Positions 8,866 through 17,257 of a DNA stretch of 64,000 bases are shown one piece after another. A program made the translations under genes and the position numbers. Origin of the DNA: Flaviflagellibacter sp963786225 (GTDB taxonomy: Bacteria > Pseudomonadota > Alphaproteobacteria > Rhizobiales > Methylopilaceae); the NCBI GenBank assembly GCA_963786225.1, contig CAWAYQ010000028.1, positions 124,001 through 188,000 of the forward strand. The letters are read 5' to 3'. The notes beneath the pieces are model-generated. The model saw only the letters and a list, made by a program, of their open reading frames with translations, searched no databases and was not told where the DNA came from. Numbering within the stretch: the stretch's first letter is position 1; each line of letters opens with the position of its first letter.

Positions 8866-9492
8866 TCAGCCGGTCCCGTCGAGGACATGGCGAAGTTCGG
8901 TCAGTTCCCTCAGCGTCTGTTCCAGTTTCTTGCGTACATCGCCGGAGAAAGCGGCCGACGGTGCAGCCGCGGCTGTAGGCGGTGCCTCGACCTCATCCTC
9001 GGGCGCGGGTTCGTCACCGTCCTCCTCGTCGTCCAGAATCGGCTCGAAGTTCGGCCGCCGTGCGGTTACCGCGGCAACGCCCGGCCGGGCAAAGGCCGCC
9101 GGTCCTTCGTCGCCGGGTGCGAACAGGGGTTCCAGTCCGTGCGCCGGCCGCTCGGGCTTCGGCGCATAGGCCTCGTGGCTACGCGGCGGGGCGTCATCCG
9201 CGCTCTCCGGCTCCGACACCTCGTCGCGCCACAGACCCATGACGTGCCGCAAACCCTGCTCCCGCAGAATGCGCTGCACGCCCTTGATCGTGTAGCCCTC
9301 GCCGTACAGCAGATGCTTGATGCCGCGCAGAAGCATCACGTCGTCCGGGCGGTAATAACGCCGCCCGCCGCCGCGCTTCAGCGGCTTGATCTGGCTGAAG
9401 CGCGTTTCCCAGAAACGCAGCACATGTTGCGGCAGATCGAGGTCGTCTGCGACCTCACTGATCGTCCGAAAGGCGTCTGGAGACTTCGTCAT
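8866..9492 (-). CDS. MerR family transcriptional regulator
   Basis: A 208-residue protein with an N-terminal MerR winged helix: FRTISEVADDLDLPQHVLRF, then WETRFSQIKPLKRGGGRRYY and a recognition wing (RPDDVMLLRGIKHLLYGEGY). The C-terminal half is acidic and low-complexity with no clear effector domain. This regulator beside ihfA is a standard alphaproteobacterial arrangement; its target is not known. I prefer ATG 9492 over a GTG two codons upstream. Confidence 0.88.
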   Translation of the reverse strand: MTKSPDAFRTISEVADDLDLPQHVLRFWETRFSQIKPLKRGGGRRYYRPDDVMLLRGIKHLLYGEGYTIKGVQRILREQGLRHVMGLWRDEVSEPESADDAPPRSHEAYAPKPERPAHGLEPLFAPGDEGPAAFARPGVAAVTARRPNFEPILDDEEDGDEPAPEDEVEAPPTAAAAPSAAFSGDVRKKLEQTLRELTELRHVLDGTG

Positions 9493-9527
9493 ACCCACGC
9501 TCCAAGCCGATAACGATTCGCCCGGCG

Positions 9528-9600
9528 GATCAATCCTCGCCGGTTACAACTTCCCCATTGATGCAGATCAATCCTCGCCGGTCACAACTTCCCCATTGAT
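9528..9600. repeat. Partial tandem duplication of the ihfA 3' end
   Basis: A 35-base segment at 9566-9600, which includes the ihfA stop and last codons, is repeated at 9528-9562 with one mismatch (a T where the gene copy has C). The copies are 38 bases apart, so the extra copy is out of frame with ihfA and lies just after its stop. It looks like a recent slippage or duplication event that left the gene intact. Confidence 0.9.
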
Positions 9601-9879
9601 TCTGCCTTTGAGGATATTGCTGGGCTTGAACACCAGCACCTTGCGCGGCGGGATCGGTACTTCCTGTCCGCTCTTCGGATTGCGACCGACGCGCTGGCCC
9701 TTCGGCCGCACGACGAAAGAACCGAAAGACGACAATTTCACGACTTCGCCCTGCTCCAGGCTATCCGCAATTTCGTCGAGTACCATTTCGACGAGCGCGG
9801 ACAATTCTGTCCTGGAAAGCCCCACTTTTTGATACACGGCCTCGCTGAGGTCGGCGCGTGTCACGGTCTTTGTGGCCAT
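9568..9879 (-). CDS. ihfA: Integration host factor subunit alpha
   Basis: A 103-residue DNA-bending protein of the HU/IHF family; it pairs with IhfB to form the heterodimer that shapes promoters and recombination sites. Visible features are TRADLSEAVYQKVGLSR at the N-terminus, KLSSFGSFVV before the beta-arm, and the arm tip RVGRNPKSGQEVPIPPRKV with the proline that intercalates into DNA. The start is ATG 9879, preceded by GAGGAAGA; an in-frame extension to 9918 is unlikely. It is followed by the MerR gene in the same direction. Confidence 0.95.
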   Translation of the reverse strand: MATKTVTRADLSEAVYQKVGLSRTELSALVEMVLDEIADSLEQGEVVKLSSFGSFVVRPKGQRVGRNPKSGQEVPIPPRKVLVFKPSNILKGRINGEVVTGED

Positions 9880-9963
9880 CGGTTCTTCCTCTCGGAACGG
9901 GTTTTTGTTTGTTACCACAAGGAGGAGCCTAGACTTCTTCTACAAATGGTCAACGGAGAATCA

Positions 9964-10944
9964 TCACCAGCGCAGAAGAGCCGACGCCCATGTGAAACCG
10001 CCGCCCATCGCCTCCAACATCACAAGATCACCCTTCTTGATGCGGCCATCGCCATAGGCCACGGCGAGTGCAAGGGGGATGGAGGCGGCGGAGGTATTGC
10101 CGTGGCGGTCGACGGTGATGACCACCTTTTCGGGGGCTATCCCCAGCTTGCCGGCGCTGGAATCGATGATGCGCTTGTTGGCCTGGTGCGGCACGAACCA
10201 ATCGAGATCCGCCGAGGCGAACCCGGTGGCCTTATAAGCGTCGAAAATCACGTCGGTGATCATGCCGACGGCGTGCTTGAAGACTTCCTTGCCTTCCATG
10301 GTCAGCGTACCGACAGTGCCGGTGGACGAAGGTCCGCCGGTCGCGCAGAGCTTCGGTCCGTGGCGTCCGTCCGAACGGAGATGCGTCGTCAATACACCGC
10401 GATCGGTCTTCACATCGCCTGGCTGGTCCTGAGCTTCCAGGACGACCGCGCCCGCGCCGTCGCCGAACAGGACGCAGGTCGTGCGATCGTTCCAATCGAG
10501 AATCCGCGACAACGTGTCGACGCCGATCACGAGCGCGCGCTTGTGACTTCCCGACGACAGAAACTTGTCGGCGATTGTGACGCCGTAAATGAAGCCCGAG
10601 CACACGGCCTGCACGTCGAACGCCGCGCCGTGGAACATGCCGAGCCTGGACTGGATCTGTGTCGCGGTGGACGGAAAGGTCAGGTCGGGCGTCGTCGTCG
10701 CGACGATCACGAGGTCGATGTCGTCGGCCGTCTTGCCGGCATCTTTCAGCGCCGCTTCCGCCGCCTGGAGACCGAGCGTCGAGCTCGTTTCGCCTTCGCC
10801 CGCGATGTAACGCTGACGGATGCCGGTGCGCTGGACGATCCACTCGTCCGACGTCTCGACCTTTTTGGTGAGTTCTTCATTGGTGACGACGCGCGCGGGC
10901 AGCGCGCTCCCCACACCGAGCACGACGGAACGCTTTACAGTCAC
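9964..10944 (-). CDS. fabH: Beta-ketoacyl-ACP synthase III
   Basis: A 326-residue thiolase-fold enzyme that condenses acetyl-CoA with malonyl-ACP to start fatty acid synthesis. The catalytic triad is visible: Cys115 in QAVCSGFIYG, His253 in VPHQANKRII and Asn283 in HGNTSAAS. The glycine-rich C-terminal segment EAMGGGFTW is also present. The start is a GTG whose TGA overlaps the plsX stop (GTGA), so the two genes are translationally coupled, as in many proteobacteria. Confidence 0.97.
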   Translation of the reverse strand: MTVKRSVVLGVGSALPARVVTNEELTKKVETSDEWIVQRTGIRQRYIAGEGETSSTLGLQAAEAALKDAGKTADDIDLVIVATTTPDLTFPSTATQIQSRLGMFHGAAFDVQAVCSGFIYGVTIADKFLSSGSHKRALVIGVDTLSRILDWNDRTTCVLFGDGAGAVVLEAQDQPGDVKTDRGVLTTHLRSDGRHGPKLCATGGPSSTGTVGTLTMEGKEVFKHAVGMITDVIFDAYKATGFASADLDWFVPHQANKRIIDSSAGKLGIAPEKVVITVDRHGNTSAASIPLALAVAYGDGRIKKGDLVMLEAMGGGFTWASALLRW

Positions 10945-11996
10945 GATGAGGCGGCTCCTGCTGCGGGCATATCCCGCGTCCGGTCATAATCTCTCAAACC
11001 GGCCGAAATCTTTGCGAGTAGTTCATAGCGGGCCATGTCATGGCCGACTTCGACGGCGGCGGCAAAACCTTCGGCGTTGGTGCCGCCATGGCTTTTGATG
11101 ACGACGCCGTTCAGGCCGAGGAACACCGCGCCGTTGGAATTGTTGGGGTCCATCCGCGCGCGCAACGCGTCGAACGCAGGTTTTGCGAGCAGATAGCCGA
11201 GCTTGTTGCGCCAGCTCGACGCCATGGCCGAGCGCAGGAACGAGCCGATCTGGCGCGCGGTCCCCTCGGCCGTCTTCAGCGCGATATTGCCGGTGAAGCC
11301 TTCTGTCACGACGACATCCACCGTGCCCTTGCCGATATCGTCGCCCTCGACGAAGCCGTGATAGATGAGGTCGCCGTCGTGCGCGCGCAGAATCGCCGCG
11401 GCGCCCTTCACGTCCTCGATACCCTTCATCTCTTCGACGCCGACATTGAGAAGGCCGACGGTCGGCCGATCGAGATCGAACACGATCTTGGCCATCGCTC
11501 CGCCCATCACGGCGAAGTCGACCAGTTGGCGCGCATCCGCGCCGATGGTCGCGCCCATATCGAGCACGATGGATTCACCGCGCAAAGTCGGCCAGATCGC
11601 GGCAAGCGCCGGACGTTCGACGCCGGCCATCGTGCGGAGATTAAGCGTCGACATCAGCATCAGCGCACCGGTATTGCCCGCCGAGACCGTGACATCCGCC
11701 GCGCCTGCTTTCACCGCGTCGATTGCGAGCCACATGCTCGACGTCTTGCGGCCGGCGCGCAGCGCCTGGCTCGGCTTGTCGTCCATACGCACCGCGACGT
11801 CTGTGTGCACGACGGTCGATGCAGCCTTCAGCGCCGGGCGCGCGTCGAGCAGCGGCGCGATCAGTTTCTCGTCGCCGAAAAACGTGAAAAGAGAGTCGGG
11901 TTTGCGTTCGAGCGCGATCGCCGCGCCCGGCACAATGACGGACGGGCCGTGGTCGCCGCCCATGGCATCAAGCGCAAATCGAACAGGTTCGGGCAT
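10941..11996 (-). CDS. plsX: Phosphate acyltransferase PlsX
   Basis: A 351-residue enzyme converting acyl-ACP to acyl-phosphate for phospholipid synthesis. The start RFALDAMGGDHGP is the family hallmark, followed by an SAGNTGALM loop and a C-terminal GVVIKSHGGTNAEGFAAAV segment. I start it at ATG 11996, just before this motif; a longer reading to 12071 adds unrelated sequence. It is part of yceD-plsX-fabH, overlapping fabH by 4 bases, and supplies the step between fatty acid and phospholipid synthesis. Confidence 0.96.
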   Translation of the reverse strand: MPEPVRFALDAMGGDHGPSVIVPGAAIALERKPDSLFTFFGDEKLIAPLLDARPALKAASTVVHTDVAVRMDDKPSQALRAGRKTSSMWLAIDAVKAGAADVTVSAGNTGALMLMSTLNLRTMAGVERPALAAIWPTLRGESIVLDMGATIGADARQLVDFAVMGGAMAKIVFDLDRPTVGLLNVGVEEMKGIEDVKGAAAILRAHDGDLIYHGFVEGDDIGKGTVDVVVTEGFTGNIALKTAEGTARQIGSFLRSAMASSWRNKLGYLLAKPAFDALRARMDPNNSNGAVFLGLNGVVIKSHGGTNAEGFAAAVEVGHDMARYELLAKISAGLRDYDRTRDMPAAGAASS

Positions 11997-12115
11997 AGAG
12001 AAAGTGGGTTCCGGTCCGTATGGCGCCGCGATTTCCGCGCGCCTCGCGGGAAGCGCCGGGACAATAACCATTGCCCGCCCGCGCGCAACCCTTTGGGCTA
12101 AACAACTATAGCGGC

Positions 12116-12661
12116 TCAGCTTTTCTTGGGTTTGGCCGTCGCCACCAGCTTGTCGAGCCCGGCAAATGGCCGATGGGTCGCGGGTTTCGGCTCGTCTTCC
12201 GGGGGCTCTTCCGCCGCCAGTTCCGGCTTCCTGGGATAGGGGTCGAGGCCGAGCGCCAGATGCTCCGCCGCAAGCGCCCCCAGATCGACACGGCCGTTCA
12301 GCAGCGTGTCGGGAGCATCGAGATCGGTCTCATATTCCGCCCCCGGAACCTCTTCCTGACGCGGTTTTGCCTCTTCGCCCAGGAAGTGCACGTCCACCTC
12401 TTCGCGGACCGGTGCCTGGAACTCCTCAAGCGTCACACCGCAGATCTGTGTGACCTCACCCTCGATCACGCCTGTGATCGCGAGACCGTCCCTTCCCCAT
12501 GGCTTGACCTCGAACCGTGCTTCCAGGCGCTTCACGTCGGGAAGCTTCAGCATCACCGCCAGGGCCGCACGCTCGTTCGGCTCGGCGGAAATCGCGATCC
12601 GGGTGCCGGTGGCCGACACATCTTTCACCGAAACCGGACGACTGAACGGCAGATCGCTCAT
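12116..12661 (-). CDS. YceD family protein (DUF177)
   Basis: A 181-residue DUF177/YceD protein. It shows the family's central region with one cysteine (EGEVTQICGVTLEEFQAPV) and an acidic FLGEE segment. YceD homologues sit beside rpmF and plsX in many bacteria and have been linked to 23S rRNA handling. Here rpmF is absent and plsX starts about 120 bases downstream. The start overlaps the upstream chaperone gene's stop by 4 bases, so the two are probably co-translated. The exact biochemical role is not known. Confidence 0.88.
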   Translation of the reverse strand: MSDLPFSRPVSVKDVSATGTRIAISAEPNERAALAVMLKLPDVKRLEARFEVKPWGRDGLAITGVIEGEVTQICGVTLEEFQAPVREEVDVHFLGEEAKPRQEEVPGAEYETDLDAPDTLLNGRVDLGALAAEHLALGLDPYPRKPELAAEEPPEDEPKPATHRPFAGLDKLVATAKPKKS

Positions 12662-13212
12662 CCCGCTCTCCCCTTTTTCGACGCAACCGGCGCCGGAAAC
12701 ACCGGCCCCGTAGTCGTCAACGCATCGGCGCCCTGTTTGGCCAGGACCTCGGCGGCGTTCTTTATATAAGCGGCAACGGCCCCGGCATTTGCTTTGGCCG
12801 AGGCCTCGCCCGAAAACACATTCCGCAGCACGGCGTCCGCCAATGCCGCGGCGCTCTGGTCCAGAGCCGAGTCATAGGCCGAGGCACGTCCATAAAAGGC
12901 CTGCGCCATTTTCTTGATCTTCTTCGGTACGGTCAGGTCGCCGACACCGAGTTCGCGTAGCGAGCGGTCCATGTCGGAGAACATCAAATCGAAAACTTTT
13001 TGCGCCATATCCTTCACCGGTTCGGCGTCGTCCTTCAGGCGGTGCATGTAAAGAAACGCATGCAGCATCAGCATCTCGTAGCGGCCTTCGAGCGTGTCCG
13101 GAACGCCGAGATGGGAATAGAAGGCCGGCTGCCGCGCCTGCGCCACGATCTCGGCATAGATCGCGTGCACACGCATTCGGTCCTCTCGGGACCGGAACAG
13201 GCGAAAGATCAT
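12658..13212 (-). CDS. Ubiquinol-cytochrome c chaperone (CBP3-like)
   Basis: A 184-residue protein of the CBP3/UQCC1 family, which assists assembly of the cytochrome bc1 complex. Characteristic pieces are a YAEIVAQARQPAFYSHLGVPD start, GRYEMLMLHAFLYMHRL, and VFDLMFSDMDRSLRELGVGD followed by KKIKKMAQAFYGR. The protein is soluble, lacking a signal peptide, and would act at the cytoplasmic side of the inner membrane. It overlaps yceD by 4 bases and diverges from bamE. Confidence 0.9.
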   Translation of the reverse strand: MIFRLFRSREDRMRVHAIYAEIVAQARQPAFYSHLGVPDTLEGRYEMLMLHAFLYMHRLKDDAEPVKDMAQKVFDLMFSDMDRSLRELGVGDLTVPKKIKKMAQAFYGRASAYDSALDQSAAALADAVLRNVFSGEASAKANAGAVAAYIKNAAEVLAKQGADALTTTGPVFPAPVASKKGRAG

Positions 13213-13310
13213 AAGGCTCTCCCCGGCAGCGCCGTTGCGAATGCCGTTGGGGCGGGTTAGGGCATGACGCCCCGGCGGGCAAGTCCGCCGTCGAGGAAAG
13301 GGTTGGGGGA

Positions 13311-13763
13311 ATGAAGAGTTCGCTTCGCCGCGCCGCGGTTCCTGTTCTCGTGGCTTCGGTCGCGCTTGTGCTGTCGGCCTGCCAGACTGTGTCCACCACC
13401 CAGGTGCGCGGCTACATGCCGTCGGACGCGGCGCTGGAGCAGATCACGCCCGGATCAAGCCAGGAGCAGGTCATGGTCGTGCTCGGCACGCCCTCGACCA
13501 CAGCCACCGTCTCCGGCGAGGTCTATTATTACATCTCCCAGACCGAGAAGCGGCAGATGCGCTTCATGAAACCCACGATCACCGATCGACGCGTCATCGC
13601 GGTCTATTTCGACAAGGACCGCAAGGTGTCCAGCGTCGCCAATTACGGTCTGCAGGACGGCATCGTGTTCGACTTCATCAGCCGCAAGACCCCGACCACC
13701 GGCGTCGAACGGTCGCTCATTGGCCAGATGCTCGGCCTGCTGAGCTTCAACAAGAAAGACTAA
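13311..13763 (+). CDS. bamE: Outer-membrane protein assembly factor BamE
   Basis: A 150-residue lipoprotein of the BAM complex, which inserts beta-barrels into the outer membrane. The signal sequence ends LSAC, giving a lipidated cysteine near residue 25. The SmpA/OmlA domain follows: ALEQITPGSSQEQVMVVLGTPS, VYYYISQTEKRQM and DRRVIAVYFDKDRKVSSVANYG. It is the only plus-strand gene in a long minus-strand block and is followed by a strong hairpin terminator. Confidence 0.93.
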   Translation: MKSSLRRAAVPVLVASVALVLSACQTVSTTQVRGYMPSDAALEQITPGSSQEQVMVVLGTPSTTATVSGEVYYYISQTEKRQMRFMKPTITDRRVIAVYFDKDRKVSSVANYGLQDGIVFDFISRKTPTTGVERSLIGQMLGLLSFNKKD

Positions 13764-13790
13764 AGCCGACCCTCGGCAGTAAAACAAAAA

Positions 13791-13815
13791 AGCCCCGCCG
13801 AAGCGGGGCTTTTTC
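13791..13815. terminator. Bidirectional rho-independent terminator
   Basis: An 8-base-pair GC-rich stem AGCCCCGC/GCGGGGCT with a four-base loop, with an A-rich run before it and TTTTC after it. It can end transcription from bamE (plus) and hppA (minus), whose stops flank it. Confidence 0.92.
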
Positions 13816-13833
13816 ATTTTCAGGCTTGCGCCC

Positions 13834-15954
13834 TCACCCGTGCGCGAGCACAGCCAGAAGCAGAAGCGCCACGATGTTCGTGATCTTGATCATCGGGTTC
13901 ACGGCGGGGCCCGCCGTGTCCTTGTAGGGGTCGCCGACGGTGTCGCCCGTCACCGCGGCCTTGTGGGCTTCCGAGCCCTTGCCGCCGTGATGGCCGTCTT
14001 CGATGTACTTCTTGGCATTGTCCCAGGCACCGCCGCCCGCCGTCATGGAGATGGCGACGAACAGGCCGTTGACGATCACGCCGAGCAGCATCGCGCCGAC
14101 GGCCGAGAACGCCGCCGATTTGCCGGCGATGGCAAGGATGACGAAGTAGCCGACGATCGGCGACAGCACCGGCAGAAGCGACGGGACCACCATTTCCTTG
14201 ATCGCCGCTTTGGTCAGCATGTCGACCGCGCGGCCGTAATCGGGTCGCGAGGTGCCCTTCATGATGCCCTTGTCGGCCTTGAACTGGCGCCGCACTTCCT
14301 CGACCACGGCGCCGGCTGCACGTCCGACCGCCGTCATGCCCATGCTGGCGAACAGGTACGGCAGAAGCCCGCCGAACAGGAGCCCGACGACGACATACGG
14401 ATTGGCCAGCGAGAAATCGAGCGTGACACCCTGGAAGTACGGGAACTGCGCCGAATTCGCGATGAAGTAGTTCAGGTCTTCCGTATACGCCGCGAACAGG
14501 ACGAGCGCGCCGAGACCGGCGGAGCCGATCGCGTAACCCTTCGTCACCGCCTTGGTCGTGTTGCCCACCGCGTCGAGCGCGTCGGTCGTGTGACGCACTT
14601 CCTTCGGGAGGCCGGCCATCTCCGCGATGCCGCCCGCATTGTCGGTCACCGGACCGAACGCATCGAGCGCCACCACCATGCCCGCGACGCCAAGCATGGT
14701 CGTGACCGCGATGGCGATGCCGAACAGGCCCGCCAGCGAATAGGTGACGATGATGCCGGCGATGATGATGAGCGCCGGCAGGGCCGTCGATTCAAGCGAG
14801 ATCGCCAGACCCTGGATGATGTTTGTGCCGTGGCCCGTGACCGAAGCCGAGGCGATGGATTGCACCGGACGGAACGGCGTGCCGGTGTAGTACTCCGTCA
14901 CCCAGACGATGAGGCCCGTGACGGCGAGACCCGCAACACCGCAGAAGAACAGGTCCCAGCCGGTGAAGCTGAGGCCGCGCGACGTGGCGATCACCGTGTC
15001 GAAGCCGAGAACGAAATGCGTCACCACGCCGAGACCGACGACCGAGAGCAGCGCGGTCGCGATCAGGCCCTTGTAGAGCGCGCCCATGATGGACTGCGAC
15101 GCGCCGAGCCTGACGAAGAAGGTGCCGATGATCGAGGTGACGATACAGACGCCGCAGATTGCGAGCGGATAGAGCAGCGCACTTTCAAGAAGTGCCGTTC
15201 CGGCGAAGAAGATCGAGCCGAGAACCATCGTGGCGACGACCGTCACCGCATAGGTCTCGAACAGGTCCGCCGCCATGCCCGCGCAGTCGCCGACATTGTC
15301 GCCGACATTGTCGGCGATGGTCGCCGGGTTGCGCGGATCGTCCTCCGGAATGCCGGCTTCGACCTTGCCGACGAGATCGCCGCCGACATCCGCACCCTTG
15401 GTGAAGATGCCGCCGCCGAGACGGGCGAAGATCGAGATGAGGGAGGCGCCGAAGCCGAGCGCCACGAGACCGTCGACGATCGCCCGATCGCCGAGCTGGT
15501 AGCCGAGATAGTGCGTCAGGAACGCGTAATAACCGGCGACCGCAAGCAGAGCGAGGCCCGCGACCAGCATGCCGGTGACCGCGCCCGCGCGGAACGCGAT
15601 GTCGAGGCCACCCGCAAGGCTTTTCGTAGCGGCCTGTGCCGTACGTACGTTCGCGCGCACCGAGACGTTCATGCCGATAAAGCCGGCTGCGCCGGACAGT
15701 ATCGCGCCGATGGCAAAGCCCGCGGCGGCGATCGGCGACAGCAGAAACGCGACGATCACGAAGATCACCGCGCCGACGGCGCCGACCGTCATGTATTGCC
15801 GCTTCAGATAGGCCTGCGCGCCTTCCTGGATCGCACCCGCGATCTGTTGCATTTTCTTGTTGCCGGCCGGCGCTCTCAGAATACTTTGAATAGTCCAGAC
15901 GCCATAAAGAAGCGCGAGCGCGCCGGCGCCGATAATCCCCCACAATGCGAGCAT
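13834..15954 (-). CDS. hppA: Proton-translocating membrane pyrophosphatase, K+-independent type
   Basis: A 706-residue integral membrane pump coupling pyrophosphate hydrolysis to proton export across a membrane, with about 16 helices. The active-site sequence DVGGDLVGKVEAGIPEDD (residues 189-206) and the following NVGDNVGDCAGM are intact. Lys468 in GNTTKA is the residue that distinguishes K+-independent enzymes (K+-dependent ones have Ala there), so this should be the K+-independent H+ type. The sodium-pumping subclass cannot be formally excluded but is usually K+-dependent. It is transcribed alone between a terminator and gpt. Confidence 0.96.
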   Translation of the reverse strand: MLALWGIIGAGALALLYGVWTIQSILRAPAGNKKMQQIAGAIQEGAQAYLKRQYMTVGAVGAVIFVIVAFLLSPIAAAGFAIGAILSGAAGFIGMNVSVRANVRTAQAATKSLAGGLDIAFRAGAVTGMLVAGLALLAVAGYYAFLTHYLGYQLGDRAIVDGLVALGFGASLISIFARLGGGIFTKGADVGGDLVGKVEAGIPEDDPRNPATIADNVGDNVGDCAGMAADLFETYAVTVVATMVLGSIFFAGTALLESALLYPLAICGVCIVTSIIGTFFVRLGASQSIMGALYKGLIATALLSVVGLGVVTHFVLGFDTVIATSRGLSFTGWDLFFCGVAGLAVTGLIVWVTEYYTGTPFRPVQSIASASVTGHGTNIIQGLAISLESTALPALIIIAGIIVTYSLAGLFGIAIAVTTMLGVAGMVVALDAFGPVTDNAGGIAEMAGLPKEVRHTTDALDAVGNTTKAVTKGYAIGSAGLGALVLFAAYTEDLNYFIANSAQFPYFQGVTLDFSLANPYVVVGLLFGGLLPYLFASMGMTAVGRAAGAVVEEVRRQFKADKGIMKGTSRPDYGRAVDMLTKAAIKEMVVPSLLPVLSPIVGYFVILAIAGKSAAFSAVGAMLLGVIVNGLFVAISMTAGGGAWDNAKKYIEDGHHGGKGSEAHKAAVTGDTVGDPYKDTAGPAVNPMIKITNIVALLLLAVLAHG

Positions 15955-16113
15955 GATTTACGTGTCCTTGTGCGTTCGAAGCCGGACGGCTCCACTCCCC
16001 CAAATGTTCGGTTTGTTGGTTTTATTTCGTCGGCCCCGAACCCGCCGCGACGGACGGGAGACTGCCAGAGCTTCGCACAAGCTGCAATCCGGGAGCGGAG
16101 CTATCTCAAGGGT

Positions 16114-16611
16114 TTAACTGCGTGGCGCCTTGGCGATCGGCTCCTGATAGGTAAATCCCATATCCCAGGGGAAATAGATCCAGGTGTCCTGGCTGACTTC
16201 GAGGACGAAAGTATCGACCGCCGGAGCACCCAACGGCTTGGCGTACACGCAGGCGATATGCGCTTTCGGCAGCACGGCGCGCACTTCGGAGGCCGTCTTT
16301 CCCGTATCGGCCAGGTCGTCGATGACAAGCACGTTTTCGCCCCCGTCCGCCGAAAGCTCGGGAGCAATGCCCTTGAGGAGCGTCATCTCGCCCTGGGTCG
16401 CGTAGTCGTGATAGGAGGCAAGGCAGATTGTCTCGACGAGGCGGATGTCCAGTTCGCGCGAAATGATCGCCGCGGGCACGAGCCCGCCGCGCGTGATGCA
16501 GATAATCGCCTTGAATTCACGATCGAGGCCGGCAAGACGCAAAGCGAGCGCACGCGCGTCGCGGTGAAACTGATCCCAGGACACGGGAAAGGCTTTATCG
16601 GGAAGGGACAT
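16114..16611 (-). CDS. gpt: Xanthine phosphoribosyltransferase
   Basis: A 165-residue type I phosphoribosyltransferase that salvages xanthine and guanine using PRPP. The PRPP-binding loop is VLVIDDLADTGKT (about residues 93-105). An upstream CITRGGLVPA binds pyrophosphate, and the C-terminal WIYFPWDMG contacts the base, as in E. coli Gpt. Length is close to the family norm. It is followed by about 160 bases without a gene before hppA. Confidence 0.93.
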   Translation of the reverse strand: MSLPDKAFPVSWDQFHRDARALALRLAGLDREFKAIICITRGGLVPAAIISRELDIRLVETICLASYHDYATQGEMTLLKGIAPELSADGGENVLVIDDLADTGKTASEVRAVLPKAHIACVYAKPLGAPAVDTFVLEVSQDTWIYFPWDMGFTYQEPIAKAPRS

Positions 16612-16645
16612 ATAACTGCTCCGCGTCTCGGGAATCGGACGAACG

Positions 16646-17248
16646 CTACCTCAGCCGCGCAAGCCATATTGTGTGGTTCCCACACGCCGGGTCCTCCGCG
16701 ACGTGAGCCACAACGTCGAAGCCGCTCGTGTTGAGCAAGGAGCGGTATTCCCGGGCATCGAGACTGGCGTGATAAAGGGGCTCGCCCTGAAATGTTCCTA
16801 TGGCTTCGCCGTGGGCCGGACCGCTCGTGAACATCAACGCCGCCCCGGGCGCCGAATTCTCCCGGAACACCGGGAACATCCGCCTCTGATCGTCATGGGT
16901 CAGATGGAAGAAGCTGTCCCAGGCGACGATGCCCTGAAAGCCCCGGCCCGGCGGCAGGGTCCGCATATCGCCCACGTTCCATTCATGATCCGGAAAACGC
17001 TGCTTGCACAGATCGACGAGGGAAACAGAGGTATCCACACCTGTAACGCGGCAGCCGCTTTCGATGAAGTAGCGTGCGATGGGTTCGCCTGATCCGCATC
17101 CGAGATCGAGTACGGACGCATCGGGCGACAGGAGAGCCAGGAAGCGGTCGAGCCAAGCGCGCTCGAACAAATGCCTGCCACGCTCCCGGTCGAAGGCCTC
17201 CGCGTGGCGCTCGTAAAGGCCGGAGATGCGGGCAGCGTCGGAACTCAT
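16646..17248 (-). CDS. Class I SAM-dependent methyltransferase
   Basis: A 200-residue cytoplasmic methyltransferase. Motif I is VLDLGCGSGEPIARY, followed by an acidic residue at the end of strand two (VTGVDTS), a WNVGDMRTLP motif and a FQGIVAWDSFFHL motif IV. The substrate is unknown; the simple single-domain layout resembles small-molecule methyltransferases. It sits between thiL and gpt on the same strand, 10 bases from thiL, suggesting co-transcription with the nusB-thiL group. Confidence 0.85.
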   Translation of the reverse strand: MSSDAARISGLYERHAEAFDRERGRHLFERAWLDRFLALLSPDASVLDLGCGSGEPIARYFIESGCRVTGVDTSVSLVDLCKQRFPDHEWNVGDMRTLPPGRGFQGIVAWDSFFHLTHDDQRRMFPVFRENSAPGAALMFTSGPAHGEAIGTFQGEPLYHASLDAREYRSLLNTSGFDVVAHVAEDPACGNHTIWLARLR

Positions 17249-17257
17249 GCGGGTTCG

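Noticed and set aside
12000..12071. Longer PlsX start
   Set aside because: Family members begin just before the DAMGGDHGP motif, which fits ATG 11996.
12116..12661. Missing rpmF between yceD and plsX as a sign of gene loss
   Set aside because: In alphaproteobacteria rpmF is commonly located elsewhere, so absence here is not informative.
13840..16734. A 964-codon plus-strand open frame opposite hppA and gpt
   Set aside because: It mirrors two well-conserved minus-strand genes, is full of Arg/His/Asp low-complexity sequence and shows no family motif; such frames arise in GC-rich DNA by lack of stops.
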